From Paenibacillus thalictri (GTDB taxonomy: Bacteria > Bacillota > Bacilli > Paenibacillales > NBRC-103111), in assembly GCF_004307995.1 (NCBI RefSeq), contig NZ_SIRE01000019.1, forward strand, positions 62,001 through 126,000: 64,000 bases of DNA, given 5' to 3'. Made by a program: the position numbers and the translations under genes. Positions 26,769 through 35,728 of the stretch are shown here, one piece after another. A model generated the notes under the pieces. That model was not told where the DNA came from, made no database searches, and saw only the letters and a list, made by a program, of their open reading frames with translations. Position 1 is the stretch's first letter. Every line of letters begins with the position of its first letter.

Positions 26769-28585
26769 TCTATTTCCTCCAAACGTACAGGCAATTGAAT
26801 CATAAACCGGCTGCCTATATCCGAATCTTGATCGATGAAAAGACCGAATTGCGGTCCATAAAGAAGTTTGATCCGCTGGTTGACATTCCATAAGGCGTTG
26901 CCTTTAATCGGGCCGCCAAACGACTCTTTTTTCCCCTGCTGCGGGTTAGCGGGTAAACCGATTCTTTGGATCAACTCCAGCTTTTTCTCAGCGCTCATGC
27001 CAACTCCATCATCACTAACGGCAATATACAGGGTTCCGTCCTCCTGATATATATTCAAATCAATACAACCCGGCTGCTGGCGAATCCCATGTTGGACGGC
27101 ATTTTCCACAAGCGGCTGAATAATCAGCTTTGGGATGATGCTGGTTTTCAAGATCGGATCAACGTGCATCCGCCAAATCAATCCCGCGCCAATGCGGGTC
27201 GCACAAATTTTCATATATGCTTCCAAAAACCGCAGCTCTTCGTTTAGCGGAACAAACATCACCTTATTGTTGACGGTATACCGAATTAACTTACCCAACG
27301 AAGAAACAACACCGGATATTTCGAAATGGCTTTGTTCCAACGCCATCATATTGATGTTTTCCAGCGTATTGTACAAAAAATGAGGGTTCATTTGGCTTTG
27401 CAGCGCCGACAATTCGGCTTCCCGTTCCCTCAGCCCGATTTCCAGGTTTTCCTTGATCAATCGTTCAATTTCGGTGACCATCGAATTAAATCCGTTCATT
27501 AAATCGCCGATTTCATCCTTTGAGCGAATTTCGATACGTTCCCCGAACAAGCCGATTTGAATTTTCTTCATCTTGAACTGGAGGTGCTTGATCGGCTTGA
27601 TGAGATTTCTGGCGCCAAAGTAGGCCAATAAGTAAGCAATGAGGAGGGCAATCACCGAAATAAGCAGCGTATACTCGAATAAAACTTGGGCATTTTTACG
27701 CAAGTCGCTAACCGGAATGAGTCCTATGATGTTTAAAGTTTCGTCGCTGGATTCCCGCAGTACGGACAGATAGGTTTCCCCTTGAAGATCGATTAAACCG
27801 TTGTCGCGCAAATCGGCGGGCAACGTAAAATCAACAGCCTTATTGGGGTAAAAGATATCGCCGTTATGGTTGGTAATAAGCAGCTTGCTGTTTTTGCTGA
27901 ACGTTACGCTTTCCAAATTACCAAAAATCAGGCTGGAGTTGATATCGATCGTTGCAACCGCCAGCGGGCGAAGCGTATAAGGTTCTCTAAGCAGCCGGGC
28001 TACGGAGAATACACGCGCTTTTCGGATGCTGTAGTAGTTGATTTCGTAAGGAGGAATAATTACGAATTCCCCGTCCTCCGCTACCACCCTTTTCAGCCAA
28101 GGATGTTCCTCATACAGCCAGTGGTCGGACTGTTTTTCATCCGCGCTTCCAAAAATGCTGCCGTCCATCGCTAATATTCGGATTCCGACAATCTCCGGTT
28201 TTTCGAAAGATAACGACGAAATAAACAGATTCATTTTTGATTTTTCGGCGGCGCTCGTATAAATGGAAGATTGATAAGGTCCGCTATGATTCCGCAATAT
28301 TTCCATTACGTTCGTATCGTACAAAGCAACCGTTGTTAATTTCGCGTAATCATATATGCTGCGGTTTAGATGAATGTTCATTTGTTCCATGATTTGATGT
28401 GAGTAAGCACGTGCGCTTTGCTCGGCACTGTTTATATAGGCGATGTAGATCGTTATCACGCCCAGCAGCAGCGGCACGGTAGCGATGATCGCCAAAGTCA
28501 TAAACATTTTGGAGCGTAAATTTATCCGGGCAGGCTGAACCTTGCTTGAATTTGCAGTATGTTTAATTCGATGATGTATTGGCAT
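26765..28585 (-). CDS. YesM-type sensor histidine kinase
   Basis: Membrane sensor of 606 residues: helix 1 near 28-50, an extracellular Cache-like region, helix 2 near 303-324, HAMP, then the kinase motif QMNPHFLYNTLENI with phospho-acceptor His-402. The ATPase has VENAVQHGI and DDGVGMS. Translation is coupled to the response regulator through an ATGA overlap. The ribosome site before 28585 is weak, so it may depend on read-through from the GntR gene six bases upstream. Likely to sense the extracellular substrate of the adjacent importer. Confidence 0.9.
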   Translation of the reverse strand: MPIHHRIKHTANSSKVQPARINLRSKMFMTLAIIATVPLLLGVITIYIAYINSAEQSARAYSHQIMEQMNIHLNRSIYDYAKLTTVALYDTNVMEILRNHSGPYQSSIYTSAAEKSKMNLFISSLSFEKPEIVGIRILAMDGSIFGSADEKQSDHWLYEEHPWLKRVVAEDGEFVIIPPYEINYYSIRKARVFSVARLLREPYTLRPLAVATIDINSSLIFGNLESVTFSKNSKLLITNHNGDIFYPNKAVDFTLPADLRDNGLIDLQGETYLSVLRESSDETLNIIGLIPVSDLRKNAQVLFEYTLLISVIALLIAYLLAYFGARNLIKPIKHLQFKMKKIQIGLFGERIEIRSKDEIGDLMNGFNSMVTEIERLIKENLEIGLREREAELSALQSQMNPHFLYNTLENINMMALEQSHFEISGVVSSLGKLIRYTVNNKVMFVPLNEELRFLEAYMKICATRIGAGLIWRMHVDPILKTSIIPKLIIQPLVENAVQHGIRQQPGCIDLNIYQEDGTLYIAVSDDGVGMSAEKKLELIQRIGLPANPQQGKKESFGGPIKGNALWNVNQRIKLLYGPQFGLFIDQDSDIGSRFMIQLPVRLEEIE

Positions 28586-28590
28586 ATGGA

Positions 28591-29271
28591 TTACCGCTTG
28601 AATTCAGCTTTGCTCTTCATATTCGTCAGCAGATCTGCTTTCGCCTTTTGCACATGTTGATCTGCAATCACCGAAGCCGCATTTCCGTCACGGTTTTTAA
28701 GCGCATTCACAAGCAAGCGGTGATCCTCTATAATGTCTTCGATTCGCTTCTCACTAAATCCAAAGGTATTGCGCAAGCTGACAATCAATCCCCAATGCCG
28801 GTTAATAATTTCAACGGCTTCCGGATTTTGCGGGAGTTCGTTAATCGCCTTATGAAACTGCAAATTATATGCCAGCGCCTCCTCCATATCGCCGCTGCTT
28901 GCGCATCGTTCGTATTCCAATTGCAAATGTTCGATCTTGTCCATAACCGGCCCGGTTAAAACTTCAACCGCTTTACGGACAAGCATCGCTTCTATTGCGG
29001 CTCTCACATCGTACATATTGGAAACAAAACGGTCGTCAACCTTGCGGACGCTAGCTCCCTTTTGCGGCAGCAATGTGACCAGGCCTTCTCCTTGCAGCTG
29101 CTGCAGCGCCTCACGAATCGGCATTTGACTGACGCCGTACCGGTTGGACAAGTCTACGATGCGCAGCCTCGTGCCGGGTTCGAAAAGGCCTTTTAAAATA
29201 TCCGACCTCAAGCGGTCTCTTACTCGCGAATATGTCGTGTCGTTGATCGCTTCACCATGATATGTAAACAG
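28591..29271 (-). CDS. GntR family (FCD) transcriptional regulator, probable CTG start
   Basis: Cytoplasmic repressor-type regulator of about 226 residues: a winged helix-turn-helix (LRSDILKGLFEPGTRLRIVD, then YGVSQMPIREALQQLQGEG) and a C-terminal FCD ligand domain with mostly helical sequence. The first usual start codon in frame, a TTG at 29211, would remove the first helix, which the family has. The frame stays open upstream with fitting residues (YSRVRDRLRSD), and the only well-placed codon behind AAAGGA is a CTG at 29271. GntR/FCD proteins often control sugar-acid operons, which matches the dehydratases here. Confidence 0.8.
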   Translation of the reverse strand: MFTYHGEAINDTTYSRVRDRLRSDILKGLFEPGTRLRIVDLSNRYGVSQMPIREALQQLQGEGLVTLLPQKGASVRKVDDRFVSNMYDVRAAIEAMLVRKAVEVLTGPVMDKIEHLQLEYERCASSGDMEEALAYNLQFHKAINELPQNPEAVEIINRHWGLIVSLRNTFGFSEKRIEDIIEDHRLLVNALKNRDGNAASVIADQHVQKAKADLLTNMKSKAEFKR

Positions 29272-29286
29272 AGAAACACGTCCTTT
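29269..29286 (-). promoter_or_regulatory. Ribosome site that points to a CTG start for the GntR gene
   Basis: On the minus strand AAAGGA (29281-29286) is followed by a nine-base gap and CTG (29269-29271) in the GntR reading frame. A GTG in another frame lies too close to the site and opens only a short frame. Confidence 0.45.
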
Positions 29287-29389
29287 CGTTAATATGAAAT
29301 GGGATATATTAGCGGATGTTTTTAATATTATCGATTATATCAAATATATAATATTAAAAATACCAAAATATGATACCTTTACTGAAATG

Positions 29390-29424
29390 AAAAAAGAAAC
29401 GCATCTTCAGGGATGCGCTTCTTT
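29390..29424 (-). terminator. Rho-independent terminator of cysJI
   Basis: On the minus strand GAAGCGCATC-CCTGAA-GATGCGTTTC is followed by TTTTTT after one C-rich step. It starts about 34 bases after the cysI stop. The rest of the gap between cysI and the GntR gene is AT-rich with no gene. Confidence 0.8.
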
Positions 29425-29457
29425 CATCATTGCGAATTTAATTAACGGTATTAATTT

Positions 29458-31173
29458 TTACAAATGGAAATCTTGACCGGAGCGGACTTCCTTCACATAT
29501 CCGGCGCGGATCGTGTAATCGCCGAAATGCTCGCCTTCGCGGCGGTCTTTGGCATATTGGGTAAGAATCGGCTTCAGCGATTCTAGAATTTCGGTTTCTC
29601 CGATATTTTCTTTGTACAGCTTATTCAAGCGGTTGCCGGCGAATCCGCCGCCCAAATACATGTTATATTTGCCGGGCGCCTTGCCGATAAACGCCAGTTC
29701 AGCCAACATCGGCCGGGCGCAACCGTTCGGGCAGCCGGTCATGCGGATGACGATATCGTCTTCGCGCAATCCCGCCTCATCGAGCATCGGTTCGATTTTG
29801 TCCAGCAGCTCGGGCAAATAACGCTCCGCTTCGGCCATTGCCATACCACATGTCGGCAAGGCTACGCAAGCCATGGAGTTTCTTTGCAAAGCCGTGTGGC
29901 GAACTCCGTCGGAAAGACCGTATTCTTTAATCAATTCTTCAATCTTTTTCTTCTTCTGGCTGCTTACATTGGCGATCACCAAATTTTGATTTGGCGTCAG
30001 TCTGAAATCGCCGTTATGAATTTTGGCAACCTCTCTGAGTCCGGTCATGAGAAGATAACCGTCTTCATCTTTGATCCGGCCGTTTTGAATAAACATCGTG
30101 TAATGCCATTTGCTGTTGCTGCCCTTTACCCAGCCGTAGCGATCCCCGTTATGTTCAAAATAATAAGGACGCGCTTCCTCGAGCTTCCAGCCCAGACGGT
30201 TCGTCAGTTCGCCGATAAACCAGTCGATGCCGCGGTCGTCAATCGTATATTTGAAACGCGCATGCTTGCGCACTGCACGATCGCCGTAATCCCGCTGAAT
30301 CGTCACGGTTTTCTCCGCCACATCCACGACTTGTTCCGGGGTGCAGAAGCCGATTACTTGCGCAACCTGCGGGTAAGTCAGCGTATCGCCGTGGGTCATC
30401 CCCATTCCGCCGCCGACACAGACGTTAAAACCTTTCAAACGGCCGTCTTCGACAATCGCGATGAGACCGAGATCTTGGGAAAATACGTCGACATCATTAG
30501 AAGGAGGCACGGCCACACCGATTTTAAATTTACGCGGCAAATATACTTTGCCGTAAATCGGCTCCTGCTCTTCGCTGCTGTCGACAATCTTCTCTCCGTC
30601 AAGCCAAATTTCATGATACGCTCTTGTCTGCGGATCGAGATGGCTGCTGATTTTGCTGGCCCATTCGTATACTGCGGAATGAACCTCGGATTGATACGGG
30701 TTCGGATTGCACATCACGTTGCGGTTGACGTCGCCGCAAGCGGCGAGCGTGCTGAGCAGCGCGTCGTTAACTTCGCGAATCGTCTTTTTCATGTTCCACT
30801 TCAGCACGCCGTGCAGTTGGAACGACTGGCGGGTCGTCAGCCGAATCGTTTTATTGGCGTATTTCTGCGCGATACGGTCCATCATCAACCATTGATCCGG
30901 TGTGACGACGCCACCCGCCGCGCGCACGCGCAGCATAAACTGATAAGCCGGCTCAAGCTTCTGCTTATGGCGTTCGTTGCGCAGGTCCCTGTCATCCTGC
31001 ATATAACTTCCGTGGAATTTCATCAGCCGGTTCTCGTCCTCGGGAATGGAGGCCGTAATGGCGTCCTCCAGCACTTCTGCAAGAGTTCCCCGAAGGTAAT
31101 TGGTTCTGCGTTTAATATCCTCTACGTCACTATGCGGCGCACTGTTCGGCGATAGTAAATTGTTGTCTGACAT
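29458..31173 (-). CDS. cysI: Assimilatory sulfite reductase, hemoprotein (beta) subunit
   Basis: Reduces sulfite to sulfide with electrons from the flavoprotein subunit, in cysteine synthesis. The protein has 571 residues, the usual Bacillus length. The siroheme/4Fe-4S ligands are in CVALPTCGMAMAE and MTGCPNGCARPMLAE. Other marks are TTRQSFQLHGVLKWNMKKTI and NVCVGGGMGMTHGD. GAGAGGAGAAAG precedes the ATG at 31173. It is the second gene of a two-gene operon, 36 bases after cysJ, and is followed by a terminator. Confidence 0.96.
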   Translation of the reverse strand: MSDNNLLSPNSAPHSDVEDIKRRTNYLRGTLAEVLEDAITASIPEDENRLMKFHGSYMQDDRDLRNERHKQKLEPAYQFMLRVRAAGGVVTPDQWLMMDRIAQKYANKTIRLTTRQSFQLHGVLKWNMKKTIREVNDALLSTLAACGDVNRNVMCNPNPYQSEVHSAVYEWASKISSHLDPQTRAYHEIWLDGEKIVDSSEEQEPIYGKVYLPRKFKIGVAVPPSNDVDVFSQDLGLIAIVEDGRLKGFNVCVGGGMGMTHGDTLTYPQVAQVIGFCTPEQVVDVAEKTVTIQRDYGDRAVRKHARFKYTIDDRGIDWFIGELTNRLGWKLEEARPYYFEHNGDRYGWVKGSNSKWHYTMFIQNGRIKDEDGYLLMTGLREVAKIHNGDFRLTPNQNLVIANVSSQKKKKIEELIKEYGLSDGVRHTALQRNSMACVALPTCGMAMAEAERYLPELLDKIEPMLDEAGLREDDIVIRMTGCPNGCARPMLAELAFIGKAPGKYNMYLGGGFAGNRLNKLYKENIGETEILESLKPILTQYAKDRREGEHFGDYTIRAGYVKEVRSGQDFHL

Positions 31174-31209
31174 CCTGCTTTCTCCTCTCGAAATCTCCGG
31201 GAATCTTTC

Positions 31210-33039
31210 TTAGTACACGTCCCGTTGATACCGTTTTTGCTGTTGCATGCGAGTCAAATATTCCGCAGCTTCGTCGGAGCTGAAGCCGCCTTCCTGCTCA
31301 AGGATCGCCAGCAGCGTTTCATGAACGTCGTGCGCCATCTTTTTCTCATCGCCGCAAACGTAAATGCTGGCGCCCTCTTGCAGCCATTGATAAAGCTCCT
31401 TGCTTTTCTCAAGCATCCGGTGCTGAACATATATTTTCTTATCCGTATCACGGGAGAACGCGACATCCATTCTTGTCAGCACGCCCGCCTTCAACCAGCG
31501 CTGCCAATCGATCTGATAAAGAAAATCGGTTGTGAAATGCTGGTCCCCGTAGAATAACCAAGTCTTTCCTTCCGCTCCGGTCTCTTCCCGCTCTCCCAGG
31601 AACGCCCGGAAAGGAGCAACCCCGGTGCCAGGTCCGATCATGATGATCGGCGTATCCGAATTGTCAGGCAGCTTGAAGTTCGGGTTGTTCTGAATATACA
31701 CAGGCAGCTTGTCGCCAATCTGCAGCCGTTCGGCGAGCTGTACGGAGCATACGCCGTAACGTTCGCGCCCATGCGCTTCGTAACGCACCGCACGAACCGT
31801 AACGTGCACTTCGTCCGGCGAAGCTTTCGAGCTGCTGGCGATCGAATACAAGCGGGCCGGCAGCTTTCTTAAGATAGGCAAAAATTGTCCCGCCGACACG
31901 CCTTGGAAAGAATAATCTTGTACGAGGTCAAGCAGATCCCGATCTTTAATGTAATCTTTAAGCTCTTGTTCATGACCGGCCGATACAAGTTCTTGCAGCT
32001 CGCTGCTAGAACTGAGTTTTGCCGCCTGCTCCAGCAGCGGTTTGGTCAGAACGGTAATTTCATAGTAGCGAAGCAGCGCGTCTTGCACGGTACGAACATC
32101 GCCGTTTTTGTTAATCGTTACTTGTTCGTCGGCTTTCCATCCCGTCGCGGCAATCAGCTCGCTGACAAGGCGGGGATGATTTTCCGGACAAATGCCCAGG
32201 CAATCCCCCGGTTCATATTGAAGATTGGAGCCTTCCAGCGACAATTCGACATGGCGTGTTTCCCGGTCCGAACCACGTCCGTTCAAGTTCAGATTCTCCA
32301 ATACTTCAGCCTCGAACGGATTCGTTCTGGAATATTCCGATTCCGCTGCCGCTCCGCTTGCGGCGGCCGCGCCGGCTTGGCCGGCGTTTGATGCAGCGCC
32401 CGAAGTTTCTCCGAGAGCGCTGAGCACACTACCCATCCATTCAGCGGCGGACTCGTCAAAATCCACATCGCAGTCGACCCGCGGCGCAATCCGCTTGCCG
32501 CCGAGTTCTTCCAAGCGCTGGTCAAAATCTTTGCCCGTCTTGCAGAAAAACTCATACGATGTGTCGCCAAGCGCCAATACGGAGAACCGCAGCTCTTCGA
32601 GCTTAGGCGCTCTTTTGCTATGAAGAAATTCGTAGAACGGCAGCGCGTTATCGGGCGGATCTCCTTCGCCGTGAGTGCTCACCACAACAAGCAGGTTCTG
32701 CACCTTCTTCAACCCGTTTGTTTTGAAATCGCTCATGGACGAAAGCGTGACCTGAAATCCTTGCTCTTCCAGCTTCTTCGTCATCTTTTTCGCCAAACCT
32801 TGGCTTTTGCCGGTCTGCGAACCGAATAATATGGTAACTTCCTTGGACACCGCCGCCACGTTGGCGGCTGCAACCGCTACAGGCGCCGCGCCGGGCACAA
32901 CCGCTGCATTCGTACCTTGAAATGCCGCTATATATCCGCTCAGCCAAATTCGCTGCATGTCCGATAGTGTAGGCAGAAGGCGATTCAGCAAATCGACTTG
33001 CTCTTGATTAAAAGGACTGTTTGTCACTTGAAGTTCCAA
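31210..33039 (-). CDS. cysJ: Assimilatory sulfite reductase, flavoprotein (alpha) subunit
   Basis: Passes electrons from NADPH through FAD and FMN to CysI. The 609-residue protein has a flavodoxin domain (LFGSQTGKSQGLAKKM, about 70-215), a linker rich in Ala, and a ferredoxin-reductase part with RLYSIASSSKASPDEVH, MIGPGTGVAPFRAFL and an aromatic C-terminus RYQRDVY. The start is judged to be a TTG at 33039, giving MELQVTNSPFNQEQ, which matches Bacillus CysJ. The ATG at 33054 lies upstream of the ribosome site and is unlikely. Confidence 0.95.
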   Translation of the reverse strand: MELQVTNSPFNQEQVDLLNRLLPTLSDMQRIWLSGYIAAFQGTNAAVVPGAAPVAVAAANVAAVSKEVTILFGSQTGKSQGLAKKMTKKLEEQGFQVTLSSMSDFKTNGLKKVQNLLVVVSTHGEGDPPDNALPFYEFLHSKRAPKLEELRFSVLALGDTSYEFFCKTGKDFDQRLEELGGKRIAPRVDCDVDFDESAAEWMGSVLSALGETSGAASNAGQAGAAAASGAAAESEYSRTNPFEAEVLENLNLNGRGSDRETRHVELSLEGSNLQYEPGDCLGICPENHPRLVSELIAATGWKADEQVTINKNGDVRTVQDALLRYYEITVLTKPLLEQAAKLSSSSELQELVSAGHEQELKDYIKDRDLLDLVQDYSFQGVSAGQFLPILRKLPARLYSIASSSKASPDEVHVTVRAVRYEAHGRERYGVCSVQLAERLQIGDKLPVYIQNNPNFKLPDNSDTPIIMIGPGTGVAPFRAFLGEREETGAEGKTWLFYGDQHFTTDFLYQIDWQRWLKAGVLTRMDVAFSRDTDKKIYVQHRMLEKSKELYQWLQEGASIYVCGDEKKMAHDVHETLLAILEQEGGFSSDEAAEYLTRMQQQKRYQRDVY

Positions 33040-33045
33040 CAATAT

Positions 33046-33052
33046 CCACCCC
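33046..33052 (-). promoter_or_regulatory. Ribosome site supporting a TTG start for cysJ
   Basis: GGGGTGG on the minus strand is six bases before the TTG at 33039 and overlaps the alternative ATG at 33054, so it cannot serve that ATG. Confidence 0.6.
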
Positions 33053-33108
33053 ATATGGCATTTAATTTAATTCCCAGTATACGTATCTAATTAATTTTTT
33101 TCATTATA

Positions 33109-33140
33109 TTGACCCTATCACAGCTGGTGCGGTTGGTCAA
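33109..33140. promoter_or_regulatory. Spaced inverted repeat TTGACC/GGTCAA upstream of cysJ
   Basis: Two six-base half sites face each other 20 bases apart. A TATAAT reading toward cysJ overlaps the left half site. It could be an operator for a cysteine or sulfur regulator; the binding protein is not identified. Confidence 0.35.
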
Positions 33141-33151
33141 TTAGAATCAGC

Positions 33152-33179
33152 TTATAAGATTAATAAGTTTATCTTATAA
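33152..33179. promoter_or_regulatory. Perfect 9-bp palindrome between cysJ and the ger operon
   Basis: TTATAAGAT, ten bases, then ATCTTATAA. It lies about 115 bases from the cysJ start and 95 from the ger start. No T-run follows, so it is more likely a protein-binding site than a terminator. Confidence 0.4.
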
Positions 33180-33212
33180 TTGTATGCCGCCGCTGTATCC
33201 GATCCGGCTCGT

Positions 33213-33242
33213 GCATGGGTTGGCTGTATCAGGGACATCATA
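33213..33242 (+). promoter_or_regulatory. Probable sigma-G (forespore) promoter of the ger operon
   Basis: GCATG (33213-33217), 18 bases, then CATCATA (33236-33242). This matches the sigma-G pattern GHATR-N18-CATWHTA with one mismatch, and lies 31 bases before the gerA-type start. Germinant receptor operons are expressed in the forespore from such promoters. Confidence 0.6.
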
Positions 33243-33273
33243 AAAATGGAAAACAAGGATCTCGGAGGTAGGT

Positions 33274-34611
33274 ATGATCGAACAAATCCGCGCAGAGCTG
33301 CATAATCCTTCCGATTTTTTCGGCGATACCCTTGATAACGGCTACCTGCAAATGGAGCTGTGTTACTTTCCCTCCCTCTGCGATCAGACGTTGATCAAAG
33401 ACGGCTTGCTTGTGCCGTTTTCTTACCGGTTCCACCCTGACGAGTTCGAGCGGCTGATTTCCTCGAACCCCGATTTTGGCCAAGCCGATCGCCCCGAAGA
33501 ATGGTCCAAGCTGCTGCTGAAAGGATTTGTGCTTTTCAAAATCGACGACCAGGTATACAGCTATGAGGTGCAGCGAAAATTCCAGCAAAAACCCGATACC
33601 GTTCAAATCGAAGCCGCCCTGCAAGGTCCGCAAACTGCGTTTACGGAAGATTTGGACCTGAACATCGGCCTTGTCCGCTTGCGCTATAACGAACCTTCCT
33701 TATGTGTAGAACAACACGTGATCGGAGAAATCTCCAAAACGCGGGTTACTGTGCTCTACGATGCAAACCTCGTCAACCGGGAGGTTCTAGGTCTGTTGAA
33801 CGAACGACTCAACCGGGACGAGATGAAAACGCTGCGCGCAGCCGGCCAGCTTCTGCAAGCGATCTCCGGAGTGAGACACAGACTTTTTCCGATAGTGCTC
33901 CAGACGGAAAGACCCGATCGCATGGCAACGATGCTCGAACGGGGGAAAGTCGCTCTGCTGCAGGACGGGAGCCGTTTCGGCCTTATTCTTCCGGTGCGCC
34001 TTTTCGATTTTATGCACGCTATGGACGATGATTACGAGTCGTTCTGGATGAGCAAGGTACTGCTTGTGCTGCGGTATTTCGCCATGTCCTTTACGATTAT
34101 GCTTCCGGCTTTTTATATCGCTATAGTTTCTTATAACCCGGAAGTACTGCGCGTTCAATTGACACTCTCCATAGCCGGGAGCCGGGTGGTTGTTCCTTAT
34201 CCTTCTTTTATAGAGGTAATCATCATGCTGTTTATGATCGAAGCGCTGATCGAAGCGAGTCTCCGGCTGCCCCGATATATCGGTTCAACAGCGACGACGG
34301 TAGGCGGTTTGATTCTTGGTCAATCGATTCAGCAGGCCGGGCTGGTCAGCAGCATTATGATCATCGTCACGTCGGTTGTCGCCATATCCAATTTCGTTAT
34401 CCCGAACAACGGATTCGGGTATTCCATACGATTTATCAAATATATTTTTGTGCTGATTTCCATGTTCTACGGCCTGATCGGGATCGTTGTATTATTTTTT
34501 GCCTTAATCGTGTACTGGTGTAATCTCCGCAGCTTCGGACAGCCTTATTTGACGCTGTACATCCCGAAGCAGGAAGCGCAAATGCACCATCCCGGAAAAA
34601 AAGGAGGGTAG
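33274..34611 (+). CDS. Spore germination protein, GerA family (A subunit)
   Basis: Germinant receptor A subunit of the spore inner membrane, 445 residues, shorter than the usual 480-520. The N-terminal soluble part carries the family signature ALQGPQTAFTEDLDLNIGLV and ERPDRMATMLERGKVALLQD. The C-terminal part is membrane-embedded, with PSFIEVIIMLFMIEALIEAS, RLPRYIGSTATTVGGLILG and several hydrophobic segments. GGAGGTAGGT precedes the ATG. It is first in a three-gene ger operon. The germinant cannot be predicted. Confidence 0.93.
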   Translation: MIEQIRAELHNPSDFFGDTLDNGYLQMELCYFPSLCDQTLIKDGLLVPFSYRFHPDEFERLISSNPDFGQADRPEEWSKLLLKGFVLFKIDDQVYSYEVQRKFQQKPDTVQIEAALQGPQTAFTEDLDLNIGLVRLRYNEPSLCVEQHVIGEISKTRVTVLYDANLVNREVLGLLNERLNRDEMKTLRAAGQLLQAISGVRHRLFPIVLQTERPDRMATMLERGKVALLQDGSRFGLILPVRLFDFMHAMDDDYESFWMSKVLLVLRYFAMSFTIMLPAFYIAIVSYNPEVLRVQLTLSIAGSRVVVPYPSFIEVIIMLFMIEALIEASLRLPRYIGSTATTVGGLILGQSIQQAGLVSSIMIIVTSVVAISNFVIPNNGFGYSIRFIKYIFVLISMFYGLIGIVVLFFALIVYWCNLRSFGQPYLTLYIPKQEAQMHHPGKKGG

Positions 34612-34618
34612 CCGGCAA

Positions 34619-35728
34619 ATGTTTCGTTATACGTATTATCATGTGCTGTACGTCGGATTGATCAATATTATGATGTTTGTCCCTTCCATCCTGATTCGGG
34701 AACGCTTCACCGGTGCGATATTAGGCATGCTGATCGCCATCGTCATCGGCAGCGTGATGGCGCTGTCCATGATGGTTTGCTTCGAACATTTTCCGGGATT
34801 GGGGCTGCCCGAAATTTGCGATCTATATTTGCCCAAATGGCTGACCACCTTCAACTGCCTGCTAGCCTCCATTTTTATATGGCTTCCTGCCGGTGTTATT
34901 GTCGTTTATTCGTATTCCGAGACAATCCGCATGTTTTTTTATCCGGATATGAACCCTTATATGAATTTGCTGCTTATGGCCGGCGCCGCAGCTTGGGCGA
35001 GCAGCCGATCTACCCGTACCGTCCAATTTATTAATGAGATCACAACAATCGTCAGTTCGCCCGTTATTTTTATTATTTTAATGAAAGCTATTTTCGGTCC
35101 AAATCTGAATTGGGATGCTATTCGTTACGTTTCCGGATACATTAAAGAGCCGCCGTCGTTTTTAACCGTAGCTTCGGCCACCTTCCTGTTTTCCGGTTAT
35201 ATGAGCCTCACCATCTTCAACCGCCTCCACACGGAAGGATTCAAGTTCCGTTTTCGCTGGCTGGTTCCCTTGTTTGGCACGTTATTTTTGAGCGTCACCT
35301 TTTTTGTCCCCATTGGCTTTCACGGAACGGTCGGCGTGGAGAAATTCGTTTATTTGTGGAGCATGACGGCGGATTCGATGGTTCTGGAATATGGCTTCAT
35401 CAACCGGGTACTGTACGTCTTTTTGCTTATTTTTACCGGGTTGTCGCTGTTATTTGTGATGAATACGTGGCACATCTCCATTCTGCTCATCAGGTATGCG
35501 CTTAACCGTTCGGTCACGGTTGAAGAAGTGCCCGTACCGCAAATCAATATCTGGCTTGCGCTTGCGGCCGGAGTGATCTCGTTTGCTTACATGTTTGCCA
35601 TCAATATGGAACGCAATGAAATCGTTTCAACCGTCTGGCTGGTGGCAAGATTTTTTATGGAAATCGTCTTTCTTACCTTGATGTTGTATTTCGCCTGGAG
35701 AAGAAAGAAGGAAAAAGCATGCGTTTAA
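34619..35728 (+). CDS. Spore germination protein, GerB family permease (B subunit)
   Basis: Germinant receptor B subunit, 369 residues with about ten membrane helices, of the amino-acid-permease-like GerAB/ArcD/ProY group. It starts seven bases after the A subunit behind AAAGGAGG. Typical sequence includes FVPSILIRERFTGAILGMLI and LYLPKWLTTFNCLLASIFIW. Family knowledge places germinant binding in this subunit. Its last ten bases overlap the C subunit gene. Confidence 0.92.
   Translation: MFRYTYYHVLYVGLINIMMFVPSILIRERFTGAILGMLIAIVIGSVMALSMMVCFEHFPGLGLPEICDLYLPKWLTTFNCLLASIFIWLPAGVIVVYSYSETIRMFFYPDMNPYMNLLLMAGAAAWASSRSTRTVQFINEITTIVSSPVIFIILMKAIFGPNLNWDAIRYVSGYIKEPPSFLTVASATFLFSGYMSLTIFNRLHTEGFKFRFRWLVPLFGTLFLSVTFFVPIGFHGTVGVEKFVYLWSMTADSMVLEYGFINRVLYVFLLIFTGLSLLFVMNTWHISILLIRYALNRSVTVEEVPVPQINIWLALAAGVISFAYMFAINMERNEIVSTVWLVARFFMEIVFLTLMLYFAWRRKKEKACV

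Noticed and set aside
29884..31155. Long open frame on the plus strand opposite cysI
   Set aside because: It is antisense to a clear sulfite reductase gene, its translation is rich in Arg and His as mirror frames are, and it has no ribosome site or recognisable domain.
33055..33273. S-box or other riboswitch upstream of cysJ
   Set aside because: No set of conserved stems and no terminator/antiterminator was found between the promoter and the cysJ start; the leader is short.
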